Below are positions 22,059 to 34,740 of a stretch of DNA of 64,000 nt, piece by piece (within the stretch, counting starts at the first letter, position 1; every line of letters starts with the position of its first letter). The position numbers and the translations under genes were made by a program. The notes below the pieces were generated by a model. That model had not been told where the DNA came from. It saw nothing but the letters and a program-made list of their open reading frames with translations, and made no database searches. Source of the DNA: Gremmenia infestans (lineage: Eukaryota; Ascomycota; Leotiomycetes; Helotiales; Hamatocanthoscyphaceae); NCBI GenBank assembly GCA_032629725.1, contig JAFEVB010000015.1:1488001-1552000 (forward strand), read 5' to 3'.

Positions 22059-24264
22059 ATGCCGCCCTCAAATACTCGTCCCAAGAGGGCTCGAAGGGAA
22101 GTCGCTCCTGCTGCCGACATCCCCGACTCCTCCCCCTCGAGACCTGCAAAGAGAAGAAGAAGAGTACGTCAAGAGCGCAATATTATATGATGTCTTTCCT
22201 CAAGTAAAGGGCCGGGATGTTATATTCTCATTGCGTTTCCCATCTTTAATTGGGAATATGCTAACTATTCAAAGGTGGCCGAAGCACCAAGGCCAACGCC
22301 AGCGCCAGAACCAGAGCCACTCCCTAGGGATCGCGAGGGGATTCGAATGGAGGACGAAGAATTGATTGCGTCTATCGTCCCCTACCTCCGTATGCCGAAC
22401 CATGAGGTACAAGCTAGTACAGACCACGCCAATGTCGTATACGAAAAGCTCAACAAAGACGGTGTCCAGGCGTACGCAAAGCTGGCAGGAAAGGACTGGA
22501 CTTACTATGTTAAAAACTTGAGAAATGTCATCGGCCGCCCTCCGGAGGGCACCCAATCTTCAAAGAACAACACTCCGGAACTCAATGGTGCGCCAAGCGA
22601 GAACGTCGACGAAGATATCGTCCACATTGATTTGGGACCTGTCAAGATGGTGTCCCGAATCCATGCTGAGATAACTTTTGACACTGAGGATGAGGAGAGA
22701 TGGGAAATAGTGGTCCATGGCCGCAATGGCATTCGCATCAACGGCTCTCCCCTTCGAAAGGGCGAATTTCATGCTCTTGTCAGTGGAGAAGTGATCGAGG
22801 TTGCTGGTGTAGAGATGATGTTTGTGCTGCCTCAAGAAGGAAGGAATCTGCAAGTCAAAAAAGAGTATCTTGCCAGAGCTGGCCTCATCGACCCTTCAGC
22901 TGCCAATGACTCCGAGGAACATGGAGGGAATACAACCTCTTCAGCACCGTCATCTTCCGCGCAAACTGTACGCGGTCAGAATGGTGCGGGACCACTGCCA
23001 ATTGCTCCAGCGCCTCCTGATTACCGACGTCCAGGTACACCCGTCAGCGCTCGCAGCAATATGAAGTATACGGCTGGAAAATCTCCATATGCTGGTGGCA
23101 CAATGATGATGAATGCCGATGATGTGGATCTAGCCTTAGAGTCCAACCATCACATCAAACCCTCCTACAGTTATGCACAAATGATCACCCAAGCTATCCT
23201 TGATACGGAGGAAGAGAAGCTGAACTTGGCTGGTATCTACGCTTATATCCAAGATAAGTATGCATACTATAGGTTCCAAGTTGCAGGCGGATGGCAGGTG
23301 AGTTTGAGTCCATCAATTTTTCTTTTGTGAGTATAACTAACATCAAGCAGAACTCTATCAGACATAATCTGTCTCTGAACAAGTCTTTCCATAAGGTAGC
23401 ACGGGAAACCGACGAGCCTGGCAAGGGCATGAAGTGGTGTATCAAAGCCGAATGTCGCGACGACATGGCAAAATCTTGTTGGAAAGGCGGACGAGGTGGC
23501 CATCGAGGCTCTTCCGCACCTAGCTCACCCGCCAATCTCTCTTACCGAGCCAAGGACTCAGCGAAGAAGCGTTCACCAAAACGTTCACCAACGTCTAAAT
23601 CACCCACGTCACGCTCTTTCCCAGATAATGCCCCCCAGTTCACCCCAGACCGATCAGGACAGTCCATGCATGACCTGCCTGGCGATGGAAGCCCACTTCC
23701 CCGCCACCGCAAGATAAACCATAGCCAATTCGGTCTCTCCGACAACACTCCAGCTTCCCCACCTGTTCTGACTTCTTCATACATGCAAGAAGAGGGCCCT
23801 GCGTTGGTCACACCAGCTCCAGCTCGAGTTCATCCACGTTTAGCCCCACCATCTACAGCTCAGCGGCCGAGCCAACACATGCCGACTAGCTCTCCTGCCC
23901 CTTTCTGGAAGTACGCCGAGTTTGGAAACACGCCCATGAAAGGCGTCGGTCTGGACTCAAGCCCAATCAAAGGAGGCGCCGCCCCTCTCCCACCAAGCAG
24001 CAGTCCTGCTCCTTCTCGGAGCCCTTTTAGAACCGGCAGTCCTGCGAAGCAACCATCTGCTCCTGAGCCTGAGGAGGTCGAGGAGGAGGATGAGGGTTTT
24101 GATCTCACCAAGTAAGCTTTGTCTTTGCTTGGCTTGGTAATTTTATTACTGTACGTGTTGCTAACGATTCGCGCAGAGGTTTCCAGAGCATCGGTTCATT
24201 CCACGCCCCCGTCAGTAACAGTCTCCCTGTCGCCCCTGCGACACCTGCTATCAACAGCTCTTAG
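22059..24264 (+). CDS. FHA-forkhead transcription factor (Fkh1/Fkh2 type)
   Basis: Four exons: 22059-22163, 22275-23297, 23351-24111 and 24177-24264, 658 residues. The N-terminus has a basic patch (RPKRARRE, AKRRR). An FHA domain lies about residues 80-220, with the phosphothreonine-binding core MVSRIHAEI and the GRNGIRINGSPL strand. The forkhead winged helix begins at KPSYSYAQMITQAILD and continues through GGWQNSIRHNLSLNKSFHKV, the DNA-recognition helix, which is split by the 53-nt intron 2. The Ser/Pro-rich C-terminus has many SP sites (likely CDK targets) and an acidic patch EEVEEEDEGFD. FHA plus forkhead is the Fkh1/Fkh2 architecture that drives G2/M and morphogenesis genes in yeasts. If the last intron is retained, translation stops two bases into it, removing 28 C-terminal residues. 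Confidence 0.93.
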
Positions 24265-24927
24265 ATGTAACCCATCACATCACATCACATCACCCCATCG
24301 CCTCGCCCCTTGCTCTCTTTTAGTGTATTTTTACTGTTCCACAACTCTACAAGTCCACCAAACCCTTTTCACTTCTAAAATTCGTATGGGGCATGTCTTT
24401 CGCTTTTTGGTCTGGTTTTTTGCCTTTGTCTGCATAGCGAAGTCTGAGTCTTGGGTCTAAGGCTTAGGCAAAAGGAGGGAATTGGCGTTTGTGTAACAAA
24501 GTCTGTGGGTTTTTAGCTTGGTAAATAAAGGCTTGTTATTAAAATCATATTTGACTTGTGTTTGTGATGTGATTGATGTTATGACTGTAGAGTGGATTGT
24601 CCCTACTATTCCTGCTGAGAATACGTTGCTATGTGAGGTTGGAGCTTCACTTAAGTGGCGGTAAATGCAGAGGGAAGATGTCTTCAATTAATGTACAATA
24701 CAATCATGCAACCCAGATCCAATCCAACCATGCATGCAACTTTCCTTCCTATATTACAACTACACAAACAAGCCACCATGTGAGGCAATAGACACAATAA
24801 TACATACATGTACAATTGAAGCAAGCGAAGCGCCGATAATGCATGTAATACCAAAAAAACATGCCACCGAGCATCTTCGGACCAAGCTATTTGTACCCCA
24901 TAACCACAATCATATAGTCAGACGGGG
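24265..24927. other. Convergent intergenic region, forkhead and CLU1 3' ends
   Basis: It contains a short (CATCA)n run at about 24272-24289 and nothing gene-like. It should carry the 3' ends of both genes. Confidence 0.5.
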
Positions 24928-27900
24928 CTACGATATAGCAGCTGCAGTCGAACCACCGCGCCTCTTGGGGTTACTACGTCCGGGTCTCTTCTTCGTCTTT
25001 GCCTGCGCATCAGTCCCTTCGATAAACTTGACTAGCTCATCGATAGTCCTCGAATCCAAAGTCCGCCCACCCAGCTGCTCGCGGCCCGACGTCGTCTGCC
25101 CAACCTGTGGCTGCGGGTGCGTCTGCCCGAGCGTAACTCGGGGCGAGACTCGAATGCCAGCGCGGATACGACGGTTCTGCACATCCTTCGCGTGCTTGGC
25201 TATCGAGACGGCGTTCTGCGTAAGCTGTTCGAGCCAGCTTTCGGCTTCCTTGGTGTTCTTGTCCTCGGCACCCAGTTCGTGCAGGAAGATGTTGTAGGAC
25301 TCGCGCATGCGGTTTACGGCGGTCTTGGAATCCGAGTCCAGAGCCAGGGCCTGTGAGAGTTGGAACAGGAGCGTGGCGGAGTTAATGGAGTGTTTGCCGT
25401 AGTGGTCTTCGCAAATCTTGAGGGAGGCCTCGAACCAGAGGCGCGAGGAGTGGAAGTCCTTTAAATTCTGCAGCATTACGGCTGCGTTGTTGAGCGTTGT
25501 GATGGAGTCCGGGTGCGAGGGGCCGTAGATGATTTTCCAGAGCTCGAGGGCGTGTTTGACGTACTGGAGCGCGAGTTTTGTTTCGCCGCAGGCGTGGCAG
25601 AAGAGGCCGAGGTTTAGGTAGTTGAGGAGAGTCTCTGCGTTGTCAATACCTAATGTTCGCTCGGAGACGATGACGGCTTTGCGAGCAAGTTCGAAAGCTG
25701 CTTCCTTCTCTTCTAGTTGGTAATAGGTTTGAGACAATGAGCTGTAGACTCGGGCAACTTCTGGGTGGATGATGCCGTAAATCTGTTCATGCAGTGAAAG
25801 GGACTCGAGTAATAGCTCTTGGCCGAGCTTCTTTTGACCTTGCATGATTGAGATTCGCCCGGCTTCAAGAGCCTCCTCAGCCAACGAGCTTCTGGGAGAT
25901 GCCTCCTTGATCACTGGCACAACATTGTGAATGTCATCAGGGCTAAAAGTCTGAGGGGGTGCAGAATGTGAAGATGTAACAGAGGCTGGAGATCCATCGC
26001 GAGCCTTCTTCTTCTTCTTGCTGCTGCTTGTGCTCTGGCCATTAGTACCAATTTCTTTCAAGGCCGAACCATTGGTCGCCGGTGAAGGTTCTGCGACAGG
26101 CGTTTGGCTTGTGAAGCGATAGTCTTTCATCTCAAGCTGCAAGCCGAGTTTAAGCGATACCTCTCTAAGTAGCTGCATGGGCTGTATGTTTGCAGCCCAA
26201 CTAGGGTCAATGGTGTATTGGTAGCGACGGGCGATCTGATTTTCGATCTCTGCTCTCAAGCTCTCTGGTGTAACCTTCTCAAATGCCAAATCTGCTTCGG
26301 GATACAAAGCAGTCATACTGGCATCAACCTCAGCCTTAGGCTTAGCATTGAGACCAGTACCGAGAAGGCAGTTGAGAATGTGCGAAGTGCACGCAGCTGT
26401 CAATGGGATAGGAAGATAGCGCAAGTATTTGCTAGCAACGTGCTTGAAAGCTCGTGAGACCATCTCTCGTACGGCCAGTCCTCTAATGGATTCAAGTCTC
26501 TTGCCCTCAGCTAGTTCAGCAACCTTGCCAAGGTACCTGATATTGATACCTCGCTTGTGAAGTAGTCGGCTGAGAGATTGACCATCCATTGGATATCCAA
26601 CGTCGCCCTCTTTCAGATCATTTATCAGCTCTGGCAGGACGGTTCCGCGAAGGAACTCGCAAGCAAGTCTAACGTCCTGCTCATCCTTGGCTAACTCCTC
26701 TTTCTCGGCATCTGTTTGTGCCTCTTGACCACTAAAAGCATCCGGGTTTAACGTGAAGTTGAAGTTTGAGATGTCGATTCTCTCGTTGTCGACGTCTGCA
26801 GACTTGGTGACTTCCGTATCTGCCTCTTCGCTATTCTCCTTGGAGTCGGCCGAGGTCTCAGCACCTCCAATTTTCCCCTCCTCGGTCTTCCCATTATCAA
26901 GCGTCTTGGTGACACCTTCGCCATCTTTTTGGTCCTTCCGTCGCTTGGCTAGCTCGCCATTCACCCAATCCCGCATCTTCACCCTCCAATATGTTTCAAT
27001 AAGTTCTGGTCTTAGAACAGTCATTCTGTGAGGATATGCGGTTTCGCTTGGTCCGTCAACAACCTCGGAAGTTCCAATGGCAGTGCCAAATTCCTCCATC
27101 CATGATATATCCAATGGGGTGATTCTGTACAAGTCAAGGACATATTTTCTGCCGTCGGTACCCAGTAAGCCCTTGGTCTCCACGCTGCCCTCCAGCTCAT
27201 GGCGCTTCCCGTCTTTATCCCAGACTGCATGTTTCTTGACTTTCAAAGCCTTGGACAGCTTCTCAAAGGTAGGGATAAATTGCTCATTCGCGGCAACAAC
27301 GTCCTTGCCGTCGACCGCACCATAGTCGATTTGATTCTCACCTGGCTCTCTCTGCTTAAAAATGCCAGGGACAATGGACTGAGCGACAATTCGCTTGCCC
27401 ATATAATCAGCAATAACGGTTCCGGGTGTGAAAAGTCCATCGATATCTAATTGGTTGACCATTCGAACGCCCATGACATCTTTGCCGGTTGCCACTCTTG
27501 CAGCCTCATCACCACCTTCGGAAGCAAATGTACCTACCCCGTCAGCGCCAAAAGAGAAGAAGATGTTGTTGTATACGAATATTTGGGCATCTCTCCCCTC
27601 GGTTGGGTTTAGAGGGGCTACCTCGCCTCTAGCAACCAAAACAGCGCCACGCGCAGCAGCATCATTATAATCAGCGAATAGCTTGGAAGTCAGCCGCTCA
27701 CGGAAAACACGATCATGCACATTTTCTTTCGGCAGTTCCCTCGTGGATTGAAATTCCTCGTTCCAATCTCGCAAGGTCTCAGTGTTCTCAATTCCTGCTA
27801 TTAAATAGCTCTCTTGTGTTCGAGTAATGTCGGATTGATGTGCAACAAGAGGTGAAGACGTGCTTGGAACCACCCAAGGGCTTGAAGGAACGGCGTTGGT

Positions 27901-29059
27901 AATCTGGAAATTTGCTAGAGGTTCCTTGGTATTATTGGCATCCAAAAGTTTCTTAAATGAAGCATCGAACGAGGGCGAAATCTCCTCAATCAAATTGAGC
28001 AATGAGTGTGCCGAATGAGCCTTCGGGGACCCTCTTGGGAATGGATCGAATTTACTGTTGGTAGATCTGTTCACATAAAATCCGGATACGTGTGCTGTGA
28101 TTTGATGTTGTTCTCCTTCATTAGTAGTCACCTGGAGATATAAGAGGTGGCCCTTTTGTCTGAGATGGTAAGGAGGAGGGTTCCATGGCGAGAGTGATAT
28201 TCCCTTCACAGTCTTTGGCTGTGGCTCCAGAACGTCGGGTAGCAGAGTAGAAAGCGTTCCCGGGGCCTGCAAGTCAAATCCAGCCATCGGATGTGCTTCT
28301 GTTGCACCAGTACCGTTGGAGGTTTCTGCGGCAAGTGTGACCGAATCATGGAGAGATGTACCCGACAAGATGCCATGCAAAGTATCGGTTCGGTCTCCTG
28401 AAGCACCAATTATTTCTCTAACTCTGATGACATGCAGTCTTGCTTCCTTCTCGGTATACGGGTCCTCGATCAAAGTAAGCTCCGAGTCCGCCGCCAGACC
28501 CTCGACCTCGGATATTTGGATGAAATCATTAATTCGTTGGCCCTTATGTTCGAGGTGGAAACAGGAGTACTGGAAAGTACCTGGGAGTTCGATAATCGAT
28601 TGTCGAACATCGTGAATTGCCTCTTGCGTCGATACCTATAAGACTTAGTTTTCTCTTCTGTTTATCGTAGTAGAGTAGGGTGGTAGGGGATATACCATAA
28701 TCGGGATCTGCTTGGGCTCGTGGGGCAGGTTGACCATTAGCTGAAAGATGGCTAGCAATAACGTCAGTACCATATTCTCCATTGTATTCTCCATTGCGAA
28801 GTGTTCAAGCCATTTTAAAGTCATCGGGTGTAGTACCTTCGCCACCTTGGTCCGTTCCATCTGCAGCCTCCTGCTCTGCCCCGTTGGTGGTTGCATGATC
28901 AACCTCGAGGCCATTTTGAGCATCAGCAGTGCCATTGGAAGAGGCTTCTAGACAGAGAACTATGTTAGCTGATCAAATTATGGAAAACTGGTGTGTACGA
29001 TCAGATAAGTGGCGTTCTAGTAACATACCAGCGGGTTTAGAGCTTGCTTCAGCAGCCAT
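24928..29059 (-). CDS. clu1: Clustered mitochondria protein (CLU1/TIF31)
   Basis: Four exons: 29059-29029, 28947-28837, 28751-28696 and 28635-24928, 1301 residues, the normal fungal length. The three small 5' exons encode MAAEASSKPA, a Gln/Asn/Ala-rich stretch, and IFQLMVNLPHEPKQIPIMV, the start of the ubiquitin-like CLU N-terminal domain. The large exon continues with VSTQEAIHDVRQSIIELPG and then the CLU domain (region of REWNEEFQ-like DWNEEFQSTRELPKENVHD). It follows with the central eIF3-p135-like region (RGINIRYLGKVAELAEGKR) and a TPR array near the C-terminus (EVARVYSSLSQTYYQLEEKE, LNLGLFCHACGETKLALQYV). Family role: Clu binds RNA and is needed for normal mitochondrial distribution; Tif31 also co-purifies with eIF3. 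Its start is 609 bp from the start of the next gene on the plus strand. Confidence 0.95.
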
Positions 29060-29668
29060 GATGATATATTACAATGCCGAGTAGTAAGGTACAAAGTCGA
29101 GAAAGACGGAACTTAACCAGGCCCAGAAGTCCGAGAAGCGCAAAGAGAAGGTCAATACGTGCAGACGGAAAGAAGAGGCGGATGATTATGAGTAGGAGTA
29201 GTAGAATTACAAAGAAGAAAAGGGGTTGTTATGGAGAGAACAAGATCAATGCCTCTAAATTTTACATGCATCCACCATGGGAATTTTTTTGAGCTCCCCG
29301 GTATCCGCCCGCGTTATTCCGGTCCGGCAACAGCCCTGCCGCAGCGCAGGGCAGAGCAGATAACCTGGTCAATTGCTTAGTAAGCCTTTATTTACTTTCA
29401 GCTCTCCTCTCCTCCGGTATCAATATCATAAACATCGGCACAATGCTACGGTAATTCATAATACCTTTTGGCTCTTTACTAGTCATCAGTTGCCCTTTAT
29501 TGTTGCTTCATTTTTGCTTTAAAAATCCCATATCATTGCTCCTGCTACATCTCTTTTGCTCTTGCGCTGCATTATGCCCATGTAAACAAACAATACAACA
29601 GGTATGGGTGCTAGGAAACTAAGGATTGCATGCCTTGAAAGCTGACTCCTGTGTTCAGGATACTGGAT
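29060..29668. promoter_or_regulatory. Divergent promoter between CLU1 and the 945-residue protein
   Basis: No independent gene. A likely leader intron for the plus-strand gene runs from the donor gtatgg at about 29601 to the acceptor ttcag ending about 29658, just before the chosen ATG at 29669. Confidence 0.5.
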
Positions 29669-32506
29669 ATGGCATTTGAAATATCAAGCACTAGCATGGC
29701 TTTGCATGGCTTTACTCCTGTACGGCGACGAGATTCGACAGTCAATACGAGGCAGTTTCACGGAGACCAAGAGAAGGAATGGACAGCAGCGAGGTGCCAT
29801 CGCCTACTACGGGCTTTAACGTCCAGAGTTGCAATCTTGAATAAGGACTTGTCACGATTATCCCAAGCTCGGCAGGCTCAGAGTCAAAACAATGGCGAGG
29901 TACCCACGACCGTGAAAACTTTACGACGGAATACTCAAGACAAGGATGACGGCGACTGGACCCGGGCGCGGAAGAAATTGAAGCGGACATATTCGAACCG
30001 AAATAAACGAAATGGCACAGGTCAAAGAGGAGTTCCCAAAACACCTCGTATACAAGCCTCTTCGAAGGGCAGTAAGTCTATTGTTCCAGGAGAGATCTTG
30101 GTCCCCACCCCTATACTAGCCCGAGCTAGAGGAGAACTTGATGAAGACGACCATCCCTCAATGATTGCAGATGCCGAACTTGATAATCTAGCAATTAGAA
30201 GACCCAAGCGTTCAAAATATCATCATACAACAAATGAAGGGGAGCCAAGTTTCCACCTCTCTGGGACTCTGAGAGAAATGCGACAAAATACCAACGCTTC
30301 CCGGTATACGATTTATGAAGGTATCTACAATGGCCTGGAGACTCTATTGCGCTCGACGATGAGAGATGGGCCCGAAACCAAAGCAAAGGGTGCCAGATCA
30401 CTTTTTGCAATGTCCTTGAGAGCTGTTCCAAGTTACATCGCTGAAGAAGAGGCCTATCTTGAGGAGACTGGAACCAGATCCGCAATTAATACGCGGGATA
30501 TATCAACAGAAATTTACGATGAGTTGGAATACTTCGGCACTTCCGAATATGGTTGGAAGCAACTTAAAGTTATCGTCCGATCGCATGGAACAAAAGTACT
30601 CGGAGACGCAATAACCGCAGGATTAATCGACCTAGAGTTTTGTGGTGTGCTGGTTACACTTTGCATACATACTTTGGCTGCAGAGGAGGCCGAAGTGTTG
30701 CTTTCTTCCCTCCTATCCTCTAGCAACTTTTTAGCACCCAAAACTCTTTACGATATTGCGCCTCGTCCTTTTTCGATGCTCTGGAAGTTTGTCGAGTATA
30801 CTGGACGCTTCGCTTTCCAGTATCAACAGCTGGCAAGCTTAATTTCGAATGGGGTTCTGCCTCTCCAATGGCTGGCTACAGAGGAATTTCGTCCGGTATG
30901 GATTGGGGTGATGCAAAGGCTCTCCCCTGGTTCGGTGAACCCGGATGCTCTGATGTTTCTTGAGACCACGCTTCCTCTCCTTGCAAGGGCTGGCCAGTCG
31001 AGCAGTTCTTTTGATACCTCCTCATTTGCCATTCTTAAGCCCACCTTTTCTAGCTTGATCACAACACTACTATCAATTGTTCTCCTGAGCCGAGAAGCAA
31101 CAGAATCTCGCACTGATGAAATACCCGCGGTCTCTGACGCACCTTATGAGCATGTCACTACCTTACTACAGAGCTGTGTGGTACAGTACGATTTGTCACC
31201 GGCTCCCAACGATACCCAAGGCGTTCTGCTATTTGCTGCGAACCTAATAGCCCGACAGCCGATTGGCAAGTGTACGAACTCCGAGAATTATCTCATCAAA
31301 CTTCTTCATAATCAAACATGGGAAGATGAAGACGCAGATGACTGTGCTTTTACTCTTGCTAGCTACAACGATCTTGTAGCATTCATCTGTTCTGTAGCAC
31401 GTTGTTGTGGCAGAGGCGCTTCAAGTGCAGGATTCGAGTATTTAAAATATCTACATCTGACTCTGGAGGATCTCAGCAACGACAGCCCTGGAATTGATAT
31501 CTTCCAAGGAGTCATTGTGGACAGCGCCTTTGCATTTGCGCAGCAGTTGCCTGAACAAAAACATCTAGACTATGCGTCGACTTTAGACGTCAAGTTTTCA
31601 GATAGGAAAGTCAAGCACGAATTAACTCCAATTTCAGAAGCAAAGGATGATGCAAGACCTGGATTTCGCTGGGAGGAAGGCATTGGCGAGTGGGTGATGG
31701 CTACTCCCGCTGGTAACAACCCAAAACGAGAAAGCATTGTCAGTTATCCACTGAAGAAAGACAAATGTGATTCTCCTTTCCGACCTTCACCTTGCACACG
31801 TCCAAACAAGACCAAGGAAGTTGCACCAGTGTCCAGGAAACGGAATTTACGCTCCTCGAATGTGTCAGTTGAGCCAGCGGACAGCTCAGATGTTCCAGAA
31901 TATTCCGGTTCGGTTTTGGACGCATTGCATTCTGAGATGAATACCTCAGCGAGTGACGATGAATTGCATACAAGTCTTTCCTGTGGAGATGATTCCTCCG
32001 AGTCTGGCTCTATATGTGTTGGCTTAGCATCCGACGTGGGAATGTCTTTCACGCAAACGTCACTTTCTTCAAGGGAGTCCTTGTCCGAAGAAGAGACTGA
32101 ATACCAGCATACACGTTGTTCTATTGACAGTGTTCCACGGCTATATAGAAAGGGACTTCGAAATAGCCAGGACGGGCAGCTTTTCGATGAATCTTTCAGC
32201 TCCATTGCATCGTCATCTACCTCAGACCAGGCTAGAGATGTTAATTCTCGGCAATACGTCGACAGAGCACCAAGGTTAGGACGACGAGCGCTTCGATCCA
32301 GTCAGGCGTGGCAGCTGTTTGATGAAAGTGACGACGAACTCAGTTTTCTTTCCGTCTCATCACAAAGTGATCGAGTCCTGGGAGATATCACAAACACTGC
32401 AACTACCAAAAATCGCCCTGTACGTAGAACAAAGGCTGCGACAAAATCTAGAAAGCCCGTTACCAATTGGACTACACCTCTCAGCGAAGATGAGCTAGGA
32501 ATATGA
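29669..32506 (+). CDS. Unrecognised 945-residue, probably nuclear protein
   Basis: Single long exon. The frame is open from 29651, but there it begins with GTG; the first ATG is 29669 (MAFEISSTSMALHGFTPVRR). I do not recognise a domain. Residues ~1-190 are basic and hydrophilic with NLS-like clusters (RARKKLKRTYSNRNKR, RRPKRSKYHH). Residues ~190-640 look folded and mainly helical (for example IYDELEYFGTSEYGWKQLK, LFAANLIARQPIG, MLWKFVEYTGRFAFQYQQL). The C-terminal ~270 residues are Ser-rich and acidic and contain two related copies of a motif: PRLYRKGLRNSQDGQLFDES (about 822) and PRLGRRALRSSQAWQLFDES (about 868), the second followed by DDELSFLS. The end is Lys/Arg-rich. The two copies look like short linear binding motifs. 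The gene is clearly real by length and composition; function is unknown and I do not guess one. Confidence 0.85.
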   Translation: MAFEISSTSMALHGFTPVRRRDSTVNTRQFHGDQEKEWTAARCHRLLRALTSRVAILNKDLSRLSQARQAQSQNNGEVPTTVKTLRRNTQDKDDGDWTRARKKLKRTYSNRNKRNGTGQRGVPKTPRIQASSKGSKSIVPGEILVPTPILARARGELDEDDHPSMIADAELDNLAIRRPKRSKYHHTTNEGEPSFHLSGTLREMRQNTNASRYTIYEGIYNGLETLLRSTMRDGPETKAKGARSLFAMSLRAVPSYIAEEEAYLEETGTRSAINTRDISTEIYDELEYFGTSEYGWKQLKVIVRSHGTKVLGDAITAGLIDLEFCGVLVTLCIHTLAAEEAEVLLSSLLSSSNFLAPKTLYDIAPRPFSMLWKFVEYTGRFAFQYQQLASLISNGVLPLQWLATEEFRPVWIGVMQRLSPGSVNPDALMFLETTLPLLARAGQSSSSFDTSSFAILKPTFSSLITTLLSIVLLSREATESRTDEIPAVSDAPYEHVTTLLQSCVVQYDLSPAPNDTQGVLLFAANLIARQPIGKCTNSENYLIKLLHNQTWEDEDADDCAFTLASYNDLVAFICSVARCCGRGASSAGFEYLKYLHLTLEDLSNDSPGIDIFQGVIVDSAFAFAQQLPEQKHLDYASTLDVKFSDRKVKHELTPISEAKDDARPGFRWEEGIGEWVMATPAGNNPKRESIVSYPLKKDKCDSPFRPSPCTRPNKTKEVAPVSRKRNLRSSNVSVEPADSSDVPEYSGSVLDALHSEMNTSASDDELHTSLSCGDDSSESGSICVGLASDVGMSFTQTSLSSRESLSEEETEYQHTRCSIDSVPRLYRKGLRNSQDGQLFDESFSSIASSSTSDQARDVNSRQYVDRAPRLGRRALRSSQAWQLFDESDDELSFLSVSSQSDRVLGDITNTATTKNRPVRRTKAATKSRKPVTNWTTPLSEDELGI

Positions 32507-34740
32507 TAAGGCGTCCCAACTCATGCTATCAGCATTTCTCTATGGTAGATCTCAACTTATGTAAGAAGCTTATTGGCCTGTCTGAATACCTCCGAGCAAC
32601 ACGTCGGTTCCAAATGCCCTACCAGCAGTGTTTCGATCGGAGCTTTTAACGGGGCTTTGACGGATCGAAGGAAGGCTGAGATGGAAATGTCCATTTTTTG
32701 CCGGTTGTGATATTGAACGGACTGTAAAGCAGCTCTATGACTGGGTATTGATCGATGAAACAGAATGATCACCATGTGCAAGATTTAGGGCTAGTATCGG
32801 GCATCTTTACTGTGTGATCGCTATGTTTGAACATGCGCTGGGCTTAAAAGAGGCTGGCTTTGCGACAAAGTCGGTCTCAACCGCGCAGAGCATTTGGATA
32901 TATTTGTGGAGACTGGCAAATGGAATGGCGAATGACTGCGTTGCCTGGTCTTTGAGTGCAAATGGCGAGTCATTATATCATCGCAGAAACAGAAACGGTG
33001 GGAGGAAGGCAACGAGCTCGAAAACTGCACGTTTGGCGCTCAACAGAAGAAGTTCGAACACTATGCAGTCGTATCCACCTCCATATGTATCAGAATCGAA
33101 GTGCTTAATCTTCAGATTACGATTTAACATTCACTAGAATAGAATAGGGCGCGAGTCCGTGGTCATGAACACTTCATTCGCAGTCATGTGAGACAAGTTG
33201 ACAAGACAAATTTGGGAATTTGGGAGAGATACTTTGCCCGCAAAACTTTACACGGAGAATTGTGGACTCGGCATTGCTTCTTATAGATGATTACGTAGCG
33301 GGTGACTTGCCGCAAGATTAACCAGGACGTCAAAACAATTTGTGGACACTGGACGGGACCATGGATATAGAGTGCCATGCCTTATCTTTTATTTGGCACT
33401 TGGCATCGCAGTCCAAGAACCACTCACTTGAATTTACGAAGTACAGTATTAATCTAGTCAAACATGAAGCTTCCATTCGTCATCAAGGGGGTATGTAGAC
33501 GACGACACCTGGTTGGCGATCTTTGGGGCACAAACGGAATAACGTTTGGATGGCGACACCAGGACCTTCACACATCGGCACCACTTGACTTGACCGTTGG
33601 AATTTCTCGTCGTTGTGATGCTCGTGGCGTTACAAGCACTTTGGGGGTGTCGTCTCAGCGTTTCAGGACCCCTGCAAGCACATTGTCCCTGACCCTGACA
33701 GCTTGCGGGGCTGGGCTTTAGCGAAGATTTGCCCGTGGCCCCTGGATAACGGAGTAAACTCAGTCTCAGTTACTCAGCGTTGGGCTGGGCTGTTCTCATC
33801 ACATCACTTCTGCAGTGGTTGATTCGACGGTACAAAACCATTGTGGACTCCCTTGGAAGAAACCTCACTCGTCTTAGGTAAACTATCAGTACCTTAGGGT
33901 TCGGTAATCGGGATACAGTACGGAGGTAGTCTTCTCCCCCCATCCTTCCTCGTCCGTCCACTCCACGCACTTCCTGTCATCGTTTCAGGCCTGAAATATA
34001 AACGATACTACGATACAGTACCTATAGCCGTTGCTCGGGAGTGATGCCCGGTTTTGGTCCTGTATGCATTCCCTGTAGGTTTATGCAAGATACAAGATAC
34101 GGGCGGTAAGGAGGCTGACTCCTGCTCCGCTGTGGATACTTGTCCCACGATGCGATTATCATTTTACGGACGTCTACTCGACAAGGCACGGCATGCAAGA
34201 GAACAGTACTATACTAGTACTTTAGCTCTACCTCCACTTCTTCGTTTGTGTGTTTGTGACTTGTCTTGTTCCACCATCTAGATAACACTGTACTGTCTGT
34301 CCCTCCTTGTCAATATATTCTTTTCGACCTTGCACCTCTTACGACCTTTGCCATCTTCTGTTGATTCACTTGGCTAAGAACACTCTTTGTGATTGTGGAA
34401 CAGGTTCCTTCTATTCTTTCCGCCCTCCTTTTTCTGGCCGGCCGCTTTTTTGACAATTAGACTGAATTATCTCGAGAGAGTTCTTGACACCGACGATCCC
34501 TTACTACTACACGCAGTCTAGAGACCACCTCTTGAGTAGTTCTTCAGAAGACTTTATGGCTTGGCCTACAACGATCCTTATCTAGATATCCATCTTACAC
34601 TCGACTATCGCGTCTTTTGTGTTGTGCTGGACATTCACATAAATTTCTCGTTTATTCGCAAAAACCCGCCAGGCGCGAGATAACTCAAGGCGACCACAAC
34701 GAATCCTCATTACTTCAAGGGATACCAACAATACTACACC
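32507..34740. other. 2.2-kb region upstream of the metalloreductase gene
   Basis: No protein-like frame; a small frame at 33464 (MKLPFVIKG...) starts with ATG but has no recognisable content. The sequence nearest the FRE gene contains several GATAA words (for example ctagataac near 34280 and gagataactc near 34680). Iron-regulated fungal genes are often controlled by GATA-type factors, but these words are too short to count as evidence of such control. Confidence 0.45.

Noticed and set aside
29651..29668. Start of the 945-residue protein at 29651
   Set aside because: That codon is GTG; the first ATG is 29669, and 29651-29658 looks like an intron 3' end.
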